A stretch of 64,000 nucleotides of DNA from Teichococcus aerophilus (lineage in GTDB: Bacteria; Pseudomonadota; Alphaproteobacteria; Acetobacterales; Acetobacteraceae): contig NZ_JACTVA010000017.1 of assembly GCF_014490485.1 (NCBI RefSeq), positions 26,263 through 90,262 on the forward strand. Reading direction: 5' to 3'. A program made the position numbers and the translations under genes. Under the pieces are notes generated by a model that saw nothing but the letters and a program-made list of their open reading frames with translations, was not told the DNA's origin and did not search any database. Below, piece by piece: positions 34,944 through 43,187 of this stretch. The first letter of the stretch is position 1; the number at the start of each line of letters is the position of its first letter.

Positions 34944-36530
34944 TCAGCGCGCTTCGACGGTGATGGGCGTCAGATCCTGGAACCAGCTCTGCGCCTGCAC
35001 GAAGCCCCGCACCCGGGGCGACATGGCGCGCGGATTGAGGTCATGGGCCACCCACAGCATCACCGCGTCCTCGCTCATCTTCTCGTGGATGCGCGCCAGG
35101 ATCGGCAAGCGCCTCTCCTCGTCGAAGGTGGAGAGCGCCTCGTTGATCAGCGCGTCCATCTCCGGGCTGTTGTAGTGGCCCCAGTTGGAGCCACGCGGCG
35201 CCGCCTGGCTGCTGGCCACGAAGCGCAGCATGCCGTTGAACGGGTCCTGCGTCGCCCGGCTGATATTGATGCCGTTGACACCCTGGTGCCGCTCACGCCC
35301 CTCGCGACCCAGTTGCAGAAGGGCGTTCCAGTCCATCACTTGCAGATTCACCCGGAAGCCGGCCGCTTCCAGCTGCGACTTGACCAGTTCGTTCATCGGC
35401 ATCGGCTGCATCTGGCCAGAGCCAGAGGTGGAGATGGCGAAGGTAATCTGGCACGGCATGCAGCCCGCTTCCTGCAACAGCGCGCGCGCCTTGGCCGGGT
35501 CGTACTCGTAGCGGACCGGATTGCCGTAATAGGCTGTGGAGGGCGGCAAGGTCGCGTAGCCTTCCAACGCCACGCCGCCCAGCATCTCCTTCATATCGGC
35601 CCGGTTCAGCGCATGGTTCGCCGCGCGCCGCACCCGGATGTCGGCGAAGGGACCATCCACGAAGTTGAGCTGATACGCCCAGTTATGCGGATACGGGTTG
35701 GTGACGATCTGCATGCGGGAAGAGCGCAGGCGCGGAATGGCATCCGGCGGCGGCGCCTCGATCCAATCGACCTGGCCCGAGAGCAGGGATGCCACGCGGG
35801 TCGAGGCTTCCGGCATCGGCAGCAGCACCAGCCGGTCGTGCCGGGGAATGCGCGCCTTGTCCCAGTAATCGGCGTTCCGCACCAGTTCCAGCCGCTCCCC
35901 CGGCACCATGCGGGCGAAGCGGTAGGGGCCGGTGCCGGATGGGTTGCGCGCGAAGGCATCGGCATCGTTGCCGACTTCCGCCGAGCGGCGCGGGCTGACC
36001 ATCATCAGGAAGCTGAGATTGTAAGGAAACAGGCTGTCCGGCTGCTTGGTGGTGAAGGCCACCGTATGGGCGTCCACCACCTCCACCGATTCGAAGTTCG
36101 TCAGGTAGCCGCGCGCGAAGGCGAACTGGCGCGGGTTGAACTGCGGCGTCCCTTCCTTGGTGAAGCGCTCGAAGTTCCACACCACGTCCTGCGCCGTGAA
36201 GGGCGAGCCGTCATGGAACTTCACGTCCTGCCGCAGTTGGAAGATCCATCGCCGGTTATTGGCGGGGTCCACCGACCACCCCGTCGCCAGCCCTGGCTTG
36301 ATATCCGCGATCCGGTCGCCGCGCGACAGGTCCCACAACACCAGGGAATCGTACAGGTTGTAGCCGACGAAGCGCCAGCCTTCGAAGCCCTGGTCCGGGA
36401 TGCCCGCCGTCAGCGGGATATCGCCCGCCGTCATGGCCACACGCAGTACGGTCTCCGCCCGTGCGGACGGTGTCGAGAGGTTCGCTACAATCGCCAGAGC
36501 GGCACCGAGCAAGGCAAGGCGTTGCTTCAT
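34944..36530 (-). CDS. ABC transporter substrate-binding protein, family 5
   Basis: A 528-residue secreted binding protein, first gene of the 36530-30268 operon. The start at 36530 (MKQRLALLGAALAIV) follows GGAG; the frame upstream to 36911 is not coding. Signal cleavage is about residue 25 (PSARAET). Family marks are FQLRQDVKFHDGSPF about residues 100-114 and GTGPYRF about 204. An unusual CMPCQ pair of cysteines sits near residue 355. It gives ligand to the downstream permeases and is divergent from the DUF4089/amidase pair, with which it likely shares regulation. Confidence 0.92.
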   Translation of the reverse strand: MKQRLALLGAALAIVANLSTPSARAETVLRVAMTAGDIPLTAGIPDQGFEGWRFVGYNLYDSLVLWDLSRGDRIADIKPGLATGWSVDPANNRRWIFQLRQDVKFHDGSPFTAQDVVWNFERFTKEGTPQFNPRQFAFARGYLTNFESVEVVDAHTVAFTTKQPDSLFPYNLSFLMMVSPRRSAEVGNDADAFARNPSGTGPYRFARMVPGERLELVRNADYWDKARIPRHDRLVLLPMPEASTRVASLLSGQVDWIEAPPPDAIPRLRSSRMQIVTNPYPHNWAYQLNFVDGPFADIRVRRAANHALNRADMKEMLGGVALEGYATLPPSTAYYGNPVRYEYDPAKARALLQEAGCMPCQITFAISTSGSGQMQPMPMNELVKSQLEAAGFRVNLQVMDWNALLQLGREGRERHQGVNGINISRATQDPFNGMLRFVASSQAAPRGSNWGHYNSPEMDALINEALSTFDEERRLPILARIHEKMSEDAVMLWVAHDLNPRAMSPRVRGFVQAQSWFQDLTPITVEAR

Positions 36531-36901
36531 GTCGTCTCCTTTGCCGGCGAGGAATCGCCGGGCTGGAAGCAGGGGTCCTGGCGGTCTGGCGGGCGGGCCC
36601 TTCCCCTGGCCTCCACCGTCCATCCGCGATCTGGTCTGGAAGCCTAGGACCAGCGGGATTGTATCCACAACGAAGAAATTGCCGCCTTGGCTGCCCAAGC
36701 ATGGTGCAGTCGCTGCACCGCAATAATGCACAACCGTGACGAATAGATCGCGAACTATCCTGGCCATAACTCGTTCAACGGAATCATGAGGGTGAGACGC
36801 GCACCGTATTGCCGAATCTATGGGCGAGACAAAATCTTCCCGGACGACTAACCTCTCCGAATTGCATCCAATTTCCGGATGTCGGACAGAGGAGGTTGCT
36901 G
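36531..36901. promoter_or_regulatory. divergent promoter region of ABC operon and amidase operon
   Basis: This 371-base spacer has no gene. It holds a perfect inverted repeat, GGTGCAG (36703-36709) and CTGCACC (36713-36719) around TCG, a reasonable operator for the nearby GntR. The DUF4089 gene has GGAGG upstream at 36891-36895. Confidence 0.5.
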
Positions 36902-37114
36902 ATGGACCCATCCCCCGAGGAGCGGGACGCGGAGCTTGACCTGTTGCTGCGGCGCGCAGGCCTCACCATTCCGCCCGAGCGTTATCCTGCCATCCTGCTC
37001 GGCTATCGTGAAATCCAGGCCATGATGCCGCTGCTGCGCAGCCCGCGCACCGCCGCGTCTGAACCTGCCGGCACCTATGTGCTGGATACCGTGACACGGG
37101 AGAGAGCGGCATGA
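36902..37114 (+). CDS. DUF4089 (AtzG-like) small amidase partner
   Basis: A 70-residue acidic helical protein with the pattern AELDLLLRRAGLTIPPER then LLGYREIQAMMPLLR, as in DUF4089 and AtzG, which are GatC-like proteins that wrap and stabilise an amidase partner. The ATG at 36902 has GGAGG before it, and the stop overlaps the amidase ATG as ATGA. In the cyanuric acid pathway AtzG binds AtzE, the 1-carboxybiuret hydrolase; the same architecture is seen here, but the substrate may differ. Confidence 0.75.
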   Translation: MDPSPEERDAELDLLLRRAGLTIPPERYPAILLGYREIQAMMPLLRSPRTAASEPAGTYVLDTVTRERAA

Positions 37115-38541
37115 GCACGCCCGATCTGCACGATCTGCACGATCTGCCCATCGCCGAAGCCGGGCAGCAACTCCGGGACGGCAGCCTGACCTCCCAGCGC
37201 CTGACGCGGCACTTGTTGGACCGCATGGCCACGCTGGAGCCCAGCCTGCACAGTTTCGTCCTGGTCACCGAGGAGCGCGCGATGGCCGATGCCACCCGCG
37301 CCGACGCCGAGCTGGCCGCGGGCACCGATCGCGGTCCGATGCATGGCATCCCCTACGCGCTGAAGGATATCTACGACACCGCCGGCATCCGCACGACCTG
37401 TCATTCCAAATTGCTCATCGAGAACATTCCCGCCAAGGACAGCGTCGTCGCCGGGAAGCTGGCTGGCGCCGGCGGCGTGCTGCTCGGCAAGCTCGCCACC
37501 CATGAATTCGCCCTTGGCGGTCCCAGCTTCGACCTGCCATTCCCGCCCGCGCGCAACCCGTGGAATACCGACCACATCACCGGGGGCTCTTCCTCCGGCT
37601 CCGGCGCCGCCGTCGCCGCCCGGCTGGTGCGTACCGCCATGGGCTCCGACACCGGTGGCTCCATCCGTGGCCCCGCCGCCTATTGCGGGACCGTCGGCCT
37701 GAAGCCGACCTACGGCCTGGTCAGCCGGCGTGGCGTCTTCCCGCTCTCCTACACGCTCGATCACTGCGGCCCGCTCTCCGCCAGTGTCGAGGACGCGGCG
37801 ATCACCACCGAGATCATCGCCGGCTTCGACGCCTCGGACCCCGCCAGCGCCGACCGCCCCGCGCCCAATCTCCGCAAGGGCCTGCGGGATGGCGTCGCCG
37901 GCCTGCGCATCGGCGTCCCCCGCAACCTCTACAAGGATGCCGAAGGTCTTGCCCCGGCCACCGTCGCGGCGCTGGACCGCATGGCCAACGACCTCGCCGC
38001 CGCCGGCGCCGTGGTGCAAGAGATCGCCTTGCCCGACTATGCCTTGTTCAACGCCTGCGGCCGCGTCATCCTCATCGCCGAGGCCTATGCCATCCACGAG
38101 GACAATCTTCGCAGCCGTCCACTCGATTTCGGCGAGTTGCTGCTGATGCGCATGGCCGTCGGCGCCACCATCAGTGCGGCGGACTACATCCAGGCGCAAC
38201 GCCTCCGCCGCGAATTGTCGGAAGCCGTCAATCGCGTGGCGCTGCGGCAGTGCGATCTGCTGCTCACCGCCTGCGCGCTCGGCCCCGCGCCACGCTTCGC
38301 GGATTATCCGGCGGACCGGCCCGGCCCGATGCATATCCAGACCATGCCGTTCAACGTCACCGGCAATCCGGCTCTGTCCATGCCCGCCGGCTTCAGCGAC
38401 ACCGGCCTGCCGCTCTCCGCCCAACTGGTGGCGCGCCCCTTCGAGGAAGCCCTGCTGCTGCGCGCCGGCTACGCGGTTGAGCAGATCGTCGCCGCCTGGG
38501 ATACGCCCCGCAGCCCGGCCCTGCTGGCCGAAGCCGCCTGA
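37111..38541 (+). CDS. amidase signature family protein, AtzE-like
   Basis: A 476-residue amidase with the Ser-cisSer-Lys triad: K85 in PYALKDIYDT, cis-Ser at 160-161 in TGGSSSGSG, nucleophile S184 in GSDTGGSIRGPA. The family's glycine-rich core and KPTYGLVSRRG are intact. The gene is translationally coupled to the AtzG-like gene. The N-terminus has three LHDLHDLP-type units encoded by three 9-bp repeats, of no evident function. With the divergent transporter and RutB-like hydrolase it suggests breakdown of an imported carbamoyl or amide compound. AtzE similarity rests on gene partnership; generic amidase is the safe call. Confidence 0.88.
   Translation: MSTPDLHDLHDLPIAEAGQQLRDGSLTSQRLTRHLLDRMATLEPSLHSFVLVTEERAMADATRADAELAAGTDRGPMHGIPYALKDIYDTAGIRTTCHSKLLIENIPAKDSVVAGKLAGAGGVLLGKLATHEFALGGPSFDLPFPPARNPWNTDHITGGSSSGSGAAVAARLVRTAMGSDTGGSIRGPAAYCGTVGLKPTYGLVSRRGVFPLSYTLDHCGPLSASVEDAAITTEIIAGFDASDPASADRPAPNLRKGLRDGVAGLRIGVPRNLYKDAEGLAPATVAALDRMANDLAAAGAVVQEIALPDYALFNACGRVILIAEAYAIHEDNLRSRPLDFGELLLMRMAVGATISAADYIQAQRLRRELSEAVNRVALRQCDLLLTACALGPAPRFADYPADRPGPMHIQTMPFNVTGNPALSMPAGFSDTGLPLSAQLVARPFEEALLLRAGYAVEQIVAAWDTPRSPALLAEAA
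37123..37149 (+). repeat. triple 9-bp tandem repeat at amidase 5' end
   Basis: GATCTGCAC, GATCTGCAC, GATCTGCCC in tandem, in frame, encoding repeated Asp-Leu-His. It can change copy number by slippage without shifting frame. Confidence 0.7.
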
Positions 38542-38549
38542 CCTGTACC

Positions 38550-38572
38550 GGCCGGGGCGCGTAGCCCCGGCC
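38550..38572. terminator. candidate terminator after amidase
   Basis: GGCCGGGGC (38550-38558) and GCCCCGGCC (38564-38572) pair perfectly around a 5-base GCGTA loop, nine bases after the amidase stop. No T run follows, but the stem is very stable. Confidence 0.6.
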
Positions 38573-38703
38573 CGCCTTCGCGTGCCAATCAGTACCGCGC
38601 CGCAACGCACCGGTGGCATGCTGCTGGCGGTCATCGATGTAAGAGGGGCGGCCATGACCGGCGGTGCTACCGAGATGACGGGTGTCCACCCTTTGGTTCC
38701 AGC

Positions 38704-38949
38704 TCAGGGAATCCCAAGAGCTCGCAGGATGGGCAGCTGTCGGGTCAGGAACTCCGCGGCCATCTTGGTGAACTCGGCAAGATTCTCGTCGTCGGTCTCG
38801 AGGTGTCTGCCGTTCCTTTTGGGTCCATCCGCGCGTTCCGCCTCTGCTGCCTTCTGTCCGCGTTCTCCGCCCGAGAAACAGTGGGCTGGAAACTCGATGA
38901 ACGCCTGATGCTGGTGCGGCGTTCGCGCAGTGCGGCTCTCACGAGACAA
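38704..38949 (-). CDS. small hypothetical protein
   Basis: An 81-residue open frame in an otherwise empty spacer (38573-39128). The C-terminal part, ENLAEFTKMAAEFLTRQL then PILRALGIP, would form an amphipathic helix and looks protein-like, while the N-terminal half is rich in Arg, Glu and His. No family is recognised, no clear ribosome binding site is seen, and it may be a fragment. Existence as a gene is uncertain. Confidence 0.25.
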   Translation of the reverse strand: MSRESRTARTPHQHQAFIEFPAHCFSGGERGQKAAEAERADGPKRNGRHLETDDENLAEFTKMAAEFLTRQLPILRALGIP

Positions 38950-39128
38950 CCGATCAATACTCTGCGGAGCGATAGGCTTAGACTTGGCGCAAAGCGATTT
39001 CGGCCTTTGGCCGAGGCCAGTTCAGCGCCGGCCGGCGTGGAAGGTCCAGCTTCGGAACGGCGGACAGTGCGTGGCATGATGAACCGCCAGTAGGGTCCGC
39101 TCCAGATCCCTCCACGGCTTCCTGTGGC

Positions 39129-40532
39129 TTAGACCGGTGCCTGCCGCGGCGCGCGGGAGCGAAGCTTCCGCGCATCCTGCATGGCACCCAGCGGCAGGGT
39201 CATGGCCACGGAAAGCCCGGCGGGCTGGGCATCGAGCAGGGACAGGCTGCCGCCATACAGCTTCACGAGGTCCCTGGTGATGGCGAGGCCGAGGCCGCTA
39301 CCGGGCTTCGCCTCATCCAGCCGGACGCCACGTGCCAGCACGGCGTCGTAATCCTTCGACGACAAGCCAGGGCCATCGTCGGTCACGGTAATCAGCAATG
39401 CCCGCCTGCCCTGGGCGACGGTGAGCGTGACCTGGTGCTGCGCCCATTGGCACGCATTCTCCAGCAGGTTGCCGAGCATCTCCATCAGGTCCTGGCGGTC
39501 CACCTTGGCGCGGCAGGATTCGTCACCCAGGACATCGATATCCAGGTCCTTGTTGGCGAAGATCCGCCGCAGCGCCATGGCGATCTCCCGCGCCACCTCG
39601 ACCGGTGAGGCATCGGTCGCCGCCGCGCCCGCCAGGGCGGCGCCGCGGGCGCGGGAAAGGTGATGCTGCACCAGCAATTCCATCGCCCGCGTCTGCTCCC
39701 GGGCCAGGCGGGTATCGATCGAACTCGGCTCCAGCGCCGTGCGCTGTACGGCAAGCGGCGTCTTCAGCGCATGGGCCAGGTTGCCGACATGGGCGCGCGC
39801 GCGTTCCACCGTGTCATGGTTCTGCTGCACCAGCGCGTCGATCTCCTCCAACAGTGGCGCGATCTCGCTGGGTGCTCCGGCGTGGGCCAGAGAGGCCTGC
39901 TGCCCCGCCCGGAGCAGGGCGAGCGACTGGCGCGCCTGCCGCAACGGCCGCATGCCCCAGATGAGCTGCACGGTGCCGCCCGCCACCAGCCCGAAGCCCA
40001 GCGCCGCGAAGGAACTCAGGATCAGCAGGGTGAACGAGGCGATCTGGTCGTCCAGCGACTGGCGGTTGACGGCCACGCGGATGCGGATCGGGTCCTGCGC
40101 ACCGGGCGGCATCACCAGCCGCTCGGCGACGCGCAGAGGCTCGCCGCGCGGGCCGGTGCCGTCCTGGATGGTGGCGACGCTGCTGCCCAGTGTCGCGCCC
40201 AGCGGTGCCAGCTGGCCATCCCAGAGCGAGCGGGAGGTGGCGCGTTGCTCCCCCGCCTCGATCTGCCAGTAATAGCCGGAGAAGGGCTGCTGGAACTCCG
40301 GCACCGGCACGTCGGTGAGCAGGCCAGGCCTTCCGTCCGCGCCCAGCCCGGCGGCACCGACCACTTTGTGCAGCACGGCCGTGGTCCGGCCATCGAAGCT
40401 GTTGGTGAGTTCCGTATGGATCAGCCGCAGCACCGTGCAGCCCGCGATCCCGAGCCCGGCGGTGACCCAGATGGCGGAGAGCAGCGCCAGCCGGGCGGTG
40501 AGCGAGCGGAAGACGCGTGGCATGCTAACCAT
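39129..40532 (-). CDS. sensor histidine kinase, PhoQ-like
   Basis: A 467-residue membrane kinase. N-terminal transmembrane segment about residues 10-35, a periplasmic sensor region of about 130 residues, a second membrane segment (FTLLILSSFAALGFGLVAGG), then the HisKA region with the phosphoacceptor His in NLAHALKTPLA. N box NLLENACQWA, G1 DDGPGL and G2 GSGLGLAI are intact. The ATG at 40532 overlaps the response-regulator stop by eight bases. The short, Pro/Gln-rich periplasmic part differs from enterobacterial PhoQ. It probably phosphorylates the regulator encoded just upstream in response to envelope or cation signals. Confidence 0.9.
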   Translation of the reverse strand: MVSMPRVFRSLTARLALLSAIWVTAGLGIAGCTVLRLIHTELTNSFDGRTTAVLHKVVGAAGLGADGRPGLLTDVPVPEFQQPFSGYYWQIEAGEQRATSRSLWDGQLAPLGATLGSSVATIQDGTGPRGEPLRVAERLVMPPGAQDPIRIRVAVNRQSLDDQIASFTLLILSSFAALGFGLVAGGTVQLIWGMRPLRQARQSLALLRAGQQASLAHAGAPSEIAPLLEEIDALVQQNHDTVERARAHVGNLAHALKTPLAVQRTALEPSSIDTRLAREQTRAMELLVQHHLSRARGAALAGAAATDASPVEVAREIAMALRRIFANKDLDIDVLGDESCRAKVDRQDLMEMLGNLLENACQWAQHQVTLTVAQGRRALLITVTDDGPGLSSKDYDAVLARGVRLDEAKPGSGLGLAITRDLVKLYGGSLSLLDAQPAGLSVAMTLPLGAMQDARKLRSRAPRQAPV

Positions 40533-41184
40533 GGCTGATCCTGTACCCCTGGCCTCGGACCGTCTCGATGAAGCTGGCATCCAGCTTGCGGCGGAGCCGG
40601 CCGATGACGACCTCCAGCGTATTGGAATCCCGGTCGAAATCCTGGGCGTAGAGATGCTCCGTCAACTCCGTCTTGCTCACCGGCCGGCCGGCGTGCTGGG
40701 CCAGATAGGCGAGCATGCGGAACTCCAGCGCCGTCAGCCGGACGGATACGCCGTTCCAGCTGGCCACGCCCGCCACGACATCCAGCGCCAGCGGGCCCAT
40801 CACGAGGTCGGACCGCGCCCGGCCGGCCGCCCGGCGGATCAGCGCATGCAGGCGCGCCACCAGCTCGTCCATGGCGAAGGGCTTGGCCAGGTAGTCGTCG
40901 GCGCCGGCATTCAGCCCCGTCACCTTCTCCAGCCATGAATCGCGGGCGGTCAGGATCAGGACGGGGGTGTTCAGGCTGGCCTGGCGCCAGTGCCGCAATA
41001 CGGAGAGGCCATCGATGATCGGCAGGCCGAGATCGAGGACGATGGCGTCATAGGGCTCCGTCTGCCCCAGGAACATGGCTTCCTCGCCATCCGGCGCGTG
41101 GTCCACGGCAAAGCGCGCCTGCGTCAGCACGGCGACGAGCTGGGCGGCCAGATCGGCGTTGTCCTCGACGACCAGCAGGCGCAT
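40525..41184 (-). CDS. response regulator, OmpR/PhoP family
   Basis: A 219-residue regulator: receiver domain with acidic pocket ED at 7-8, phosphoacceptor D51 in IVLDLGLP, conserved T79 and K101 in LAKPFA, followed by a winged-helix DNA-binding domain (RLTALEFRMLAYLAQHAGRP, DSNTLEVVIGRLRRKL). The start at 41184 overlaps the stop of a small upstream ORF as TGATG. TTCAG repeats with 11-base periodicity occur before this operon and before the secreted protein gene at 41783 and are the likely binding sites. Confidence 0.92.
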   Translation of the reverse strand: MRLLVVEDNADLAAQLVAVLTQARFAVDHAPDGEEAMFLGQTEPYDAIVLDLGLPIIDGLSVLRHWRQASLNTPVLILTARDSWLEKVTGLNAGADDYLAKPFAMDELVARLHALIRRAAGRARSDLVMGPLALDVVAGVASWNGVSVRLTALEFRMLAYLAQHAGRPVSKTELTEHLYAQDFDRDSNTLEVVIGRLRRKLDASFIETVRGQGYRISHG

Positions 41185-41390
41185 CAGCGCTGCGCCCGGC
41201 CCAGGCCACGCGGGCGCAGCGGGCCGGGGAGCGACCGGCGGTAGCGCAGCCACAGCCTGCCGGCCCAGACCTGCCACAGTACCGTGGCAGCCTCCCGGCC
41301 CAGCCCGAGCTCGGTCGCGATGCGTACCACGCGGGGGAGCGTGAGCAGCACGGCCGATGCGATGGAAGGGAGGCATGGAACGAACAACAT
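41184..41390 (-). CDS. small hypothetical protein coupled to the two-component system
   Basis: A 68-residue ORF beginning MLFVPCLPSIASAVLLTLP and rich in Arg at its C-terminus (LWLRYRRSLPGPLRPRG). The stop overlaps the response-regulator ATG as TGATG, and the start lies just downstream of TTCAG repeats, so it would be the first gene of the operon. No family is recognised. It could be a membrane-associated regulator or a leader peptide whose translation sets kinase and regulator levels. Evidence is positional, not homologous. Confidence 0.45.
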   Translation of the reverse strand: MLFVPCLPSIASAVLLTLPRVVRIATELGLGREAATVLWQVWAGRLWLRYRRSLPGPLRPRGLGRAQR

Positions 41391-41407
41391 CGATACAACC
41401 TGCCATC

Positions 41408-41431
41408 CCGAAGCTGAACTGAACCTGAATG
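41408..41431 (-). promoter_or_regulatory. TTCAG repeats before the two-component operon
   Basis: Read on the minus strand, ATTCAGGTTCAGTTCAG contains three TTCAG units, first to third spaced 11 bases, the spacing of OmpR/PhoP-type direct repeats. It is about 20 bases upstream of the first ORF, consistent with autoregulation. Confidence 0.5.
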
Positions 41432-41453
41432 CCTGCCGGCGCCCGGCACGCGG

Positions 41454-41783
41454 TCAGCCGGGCGAGGCCCCCTGCGTCACGGCTGCCAGGTTGGAAGCAC
41501 TGCCGAGCGGCAGGTAGACGATGTCGCCGTTATTGCCGCCGACCGCGACCGGCAGGCCCAGGGAACGTTCAGCATAGGCCGGATCACGGTGACGGATGCG
41601 AAGATTTTCGCCCTGGTTCAAGACCTCGACCGCGCCGCCGCCAACGATGTTGCCAGTATCGGCGGGATCGCGCTGCACAGCGAAGCTCTCACCCTGCGAC
41701 ACGACGGTGATCTGCGCGCCGGCGGGTGCGGCCACGGCAAGCATCGTGACGAGGGCGGCACCGAAGGAAAAACTGCGGAACAT
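41454..41783 (-). CDS. small secreted protein
   Basis: A 109-residue protein with a clear signal peptide (FSFGAALVTMLAVAAPAGAQ, cleavage about residue 23) and a mature domain of about 85 residues rich in Gly, Val and Asn, probably beta-structured (GNIVGGGAVEVLNQGENLRI). No family is recognised. It lies directly upstream of the two-component operon in the same direction, and matching repeats precede both, so it may be a target of, or accessory to, that system. Related small exported proteins often sit next to PhoPQ-type systems. Confidence 0.65.
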   Translation of the reverse strand: MFRSFSFGAALVTMLAVAAPAGAQITVVSQGESFAVQRDPADTGNIVGGGAVEVLNQGENLRIRHRDPAYAERSLGLPVAVGGNNGDIVYLPLGSASNLAAVTQGASPG

Positions 41784-41840
41784 GGGTTCACTCCTGGAAG
41801 GGTGGTGTGTTGTGACCAGGGTGGTTTAGCGACCGGCGCA

Positions 41841-41879
41841 TGAACCCAGCCTGAACCCCTCATTCAGCTTCGGTTCAGC
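41841..41879 (-). promoter_or_regulatory. four TTCAG/TGAAC repeats before the secreted protein
   Basis: On the minus strand, GCTGAAC and GCTGAAT are 11 bases apart, followed by GGTTCAG and GGTTCA also 11 bases apart. This makes two phased repeat pairs in the promoter of the secreted protein gene and matches the array before the two-component operon. Confidence 0.55.
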
Positions 41880-42122
41880 AAACGCGGCCGGCCGGCGGGA
41901 CCAGTACGCCGGATCGGTCTTTCGACTTATTATGGGCAAATTTGGCAGGCGCCCGGATGGTGGCCTCCATCGGCTCACGCATCGCCGCCAGCCGGTGAGG
42001 GGGTGCGGACCTGGCGCAGGTGATGCGGCAGACCCGGCGCCGCTCGGCTGAGATGTGGCGCCAGGATCCCATCCAGAGGATGGGGGCTGCACCGATTCAG
42101 TCCGAGAATCCAGCCACACTTG

Positions 42123-42938
42123 TCACGGCCGGGGTGGGAGAGGAGGTATAGTGAAAGCTCCATGGAACCCTTCACGGGTCCATTCATAGGCGACGGCGCT
42201 CGTCCGAAGCGTGCCGACCCGCGCGGCCGCCAGATCCAGGATGCTGACCATCACCAACGTCCACATCGCGGTGAGCAAAGCGGTCAGGATCCGCAGGGAG
42301 TTCCCCCTGAGACCGAGTTGATAACCAAGGGCGGCCATGGCGAGCAGCGCCATCCCGACCAACATCCAAAAGAGCCTGGGCGGCAAGGTGAAGGCCAGTG
42401 CGAACCGCTCTGCTGTGCTTGCGTCGAACGTCTCGTTCACCGCGCTCATGAGGGAGACCGTCGCAGGATCGGTGCGCTCCCGCACCAGGGCGGCAACATG
42501 CCCCCATATTTGCGACTGCAGGGCGGCCGTGTGATCGTTGACCACCGTGGTTGCCGCCGCCCCATAATCCGCCCTCACGAAGGCGGCTCTCAGACGGGCA
42601 TATTCCTGCAGCAGCTCCGCCACTTCTGCCGAGCGTGGGTGGTCAATGACCTCGGCCCGCAGCCATGCGGTGCCGATGGCGTTGGCCTCAGTCAGCGTCC
42701 CCGCGCGGCGTTCAGCATAGCGGGCATTGGCGAAGGACAGTGTCAGCGCCAGGACGAAGGCGAGGAGGCCCAACATGGCGCCGACTACCGCGCCGACACC
42801 GTCTCCACGGCTTTGCTGCGATCTCGCGTGGCGGCGGCCGATGTAATAGCCGACTTCCCGTGCTGCAATCTGGGCAGCGAACAGAAGCAGCGCAAAGGCT
42901 GTGGCGCTCCAAGCGGCCATCTCCGCGACCAACGCCAT
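42123..42938 (-). CDS. DUF4239-like membrane protein
   Basis: A 271-residue integral membrane protein: an N-terminal helix (ATAFALLLFAAQIAAREVGYY), a second helix (VVGAMLGLLAFVLALTLSFA) followed by RYAERRAGTLTEANAIGTAW, then a soluble helical part, and two C-terminal helices (FWMLVGMALLAMAALGY, ILTALLTAMWTLVMVSI). This arrangement, with the LTEANAIGTAWLRA motif, is characteristic of the DUF4239/bestrophin-like family, whose function is unknown; channel-like roles are suspected. It stands alone. Fragments of two other envelope genes lie upstream. Confidence 0.75.
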   Translation of the reverse strand: MALVAEMAAWSATAFALLLFAAQIAAREVGYYIGRRHARSQQSRGDGVGAVVGAMLGLLAFVLALTLSFANARYAERRAGTLTEANAIGTAWLRAEVIDHPRSAEVAELLQEYARLRAAFVRADYGAAATTVVNDHTAALQSQIWGHVAALVRERTDPATVSLMSAVNETFDASTAERFALAFTLPPRLFWMLVGMALLAMAALGYQLGLRGNSLRILTALLTAMWTLVMVSILDLAAARVGTLRTSAVAYEWTREGFHGAFTIPPLPPRP

Positions 42939-42977
42939 ACCGCATCTCCTCCGTCCGGTACGCCATCCCCCCGCAGC

Positions 42978-43115
42978 TCAGAAGCGAATTCCGAGGGCAC
43001 CGATCTCGTCTCCGCCGATATCCAGATCCAAGCCACCGCCCAGCCTGGTGAGATAATCGAAGCCCAATGCCGAACGCTGCGGGCCAAGGATTGCGAATGC
43101 TGACCGTCCAACACC
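42978..43115 (-). pseudogene. C-terminal fragment of an outer-membrane beta-barrel protein
   Basis: The frame ending at 42978 reads GRSAFAILGPQRSALGF, LTRLGGGLDLDIGGDE and ends IGALGIRF, alternating polar and hydrophobic residues with a terminal Phe, the signature of the last strands of an outer-membrane barrel. No upstream continuation is recognisable, so only about 45 residues remain. Confidence 0.35.
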
Positions 43116-43187
43116 GACTGGCCGTTTGGTCGAAAGCATGCTTCGGAACGACACCGTGGATGGCTAACTGAATCAAGATAGAATCTA

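Noticed and set aside
34923..36647. 574-codon plus-strand frame
   Set aside because: Antisense to the family-5 binding protein, which has signal peptide and family motifs.
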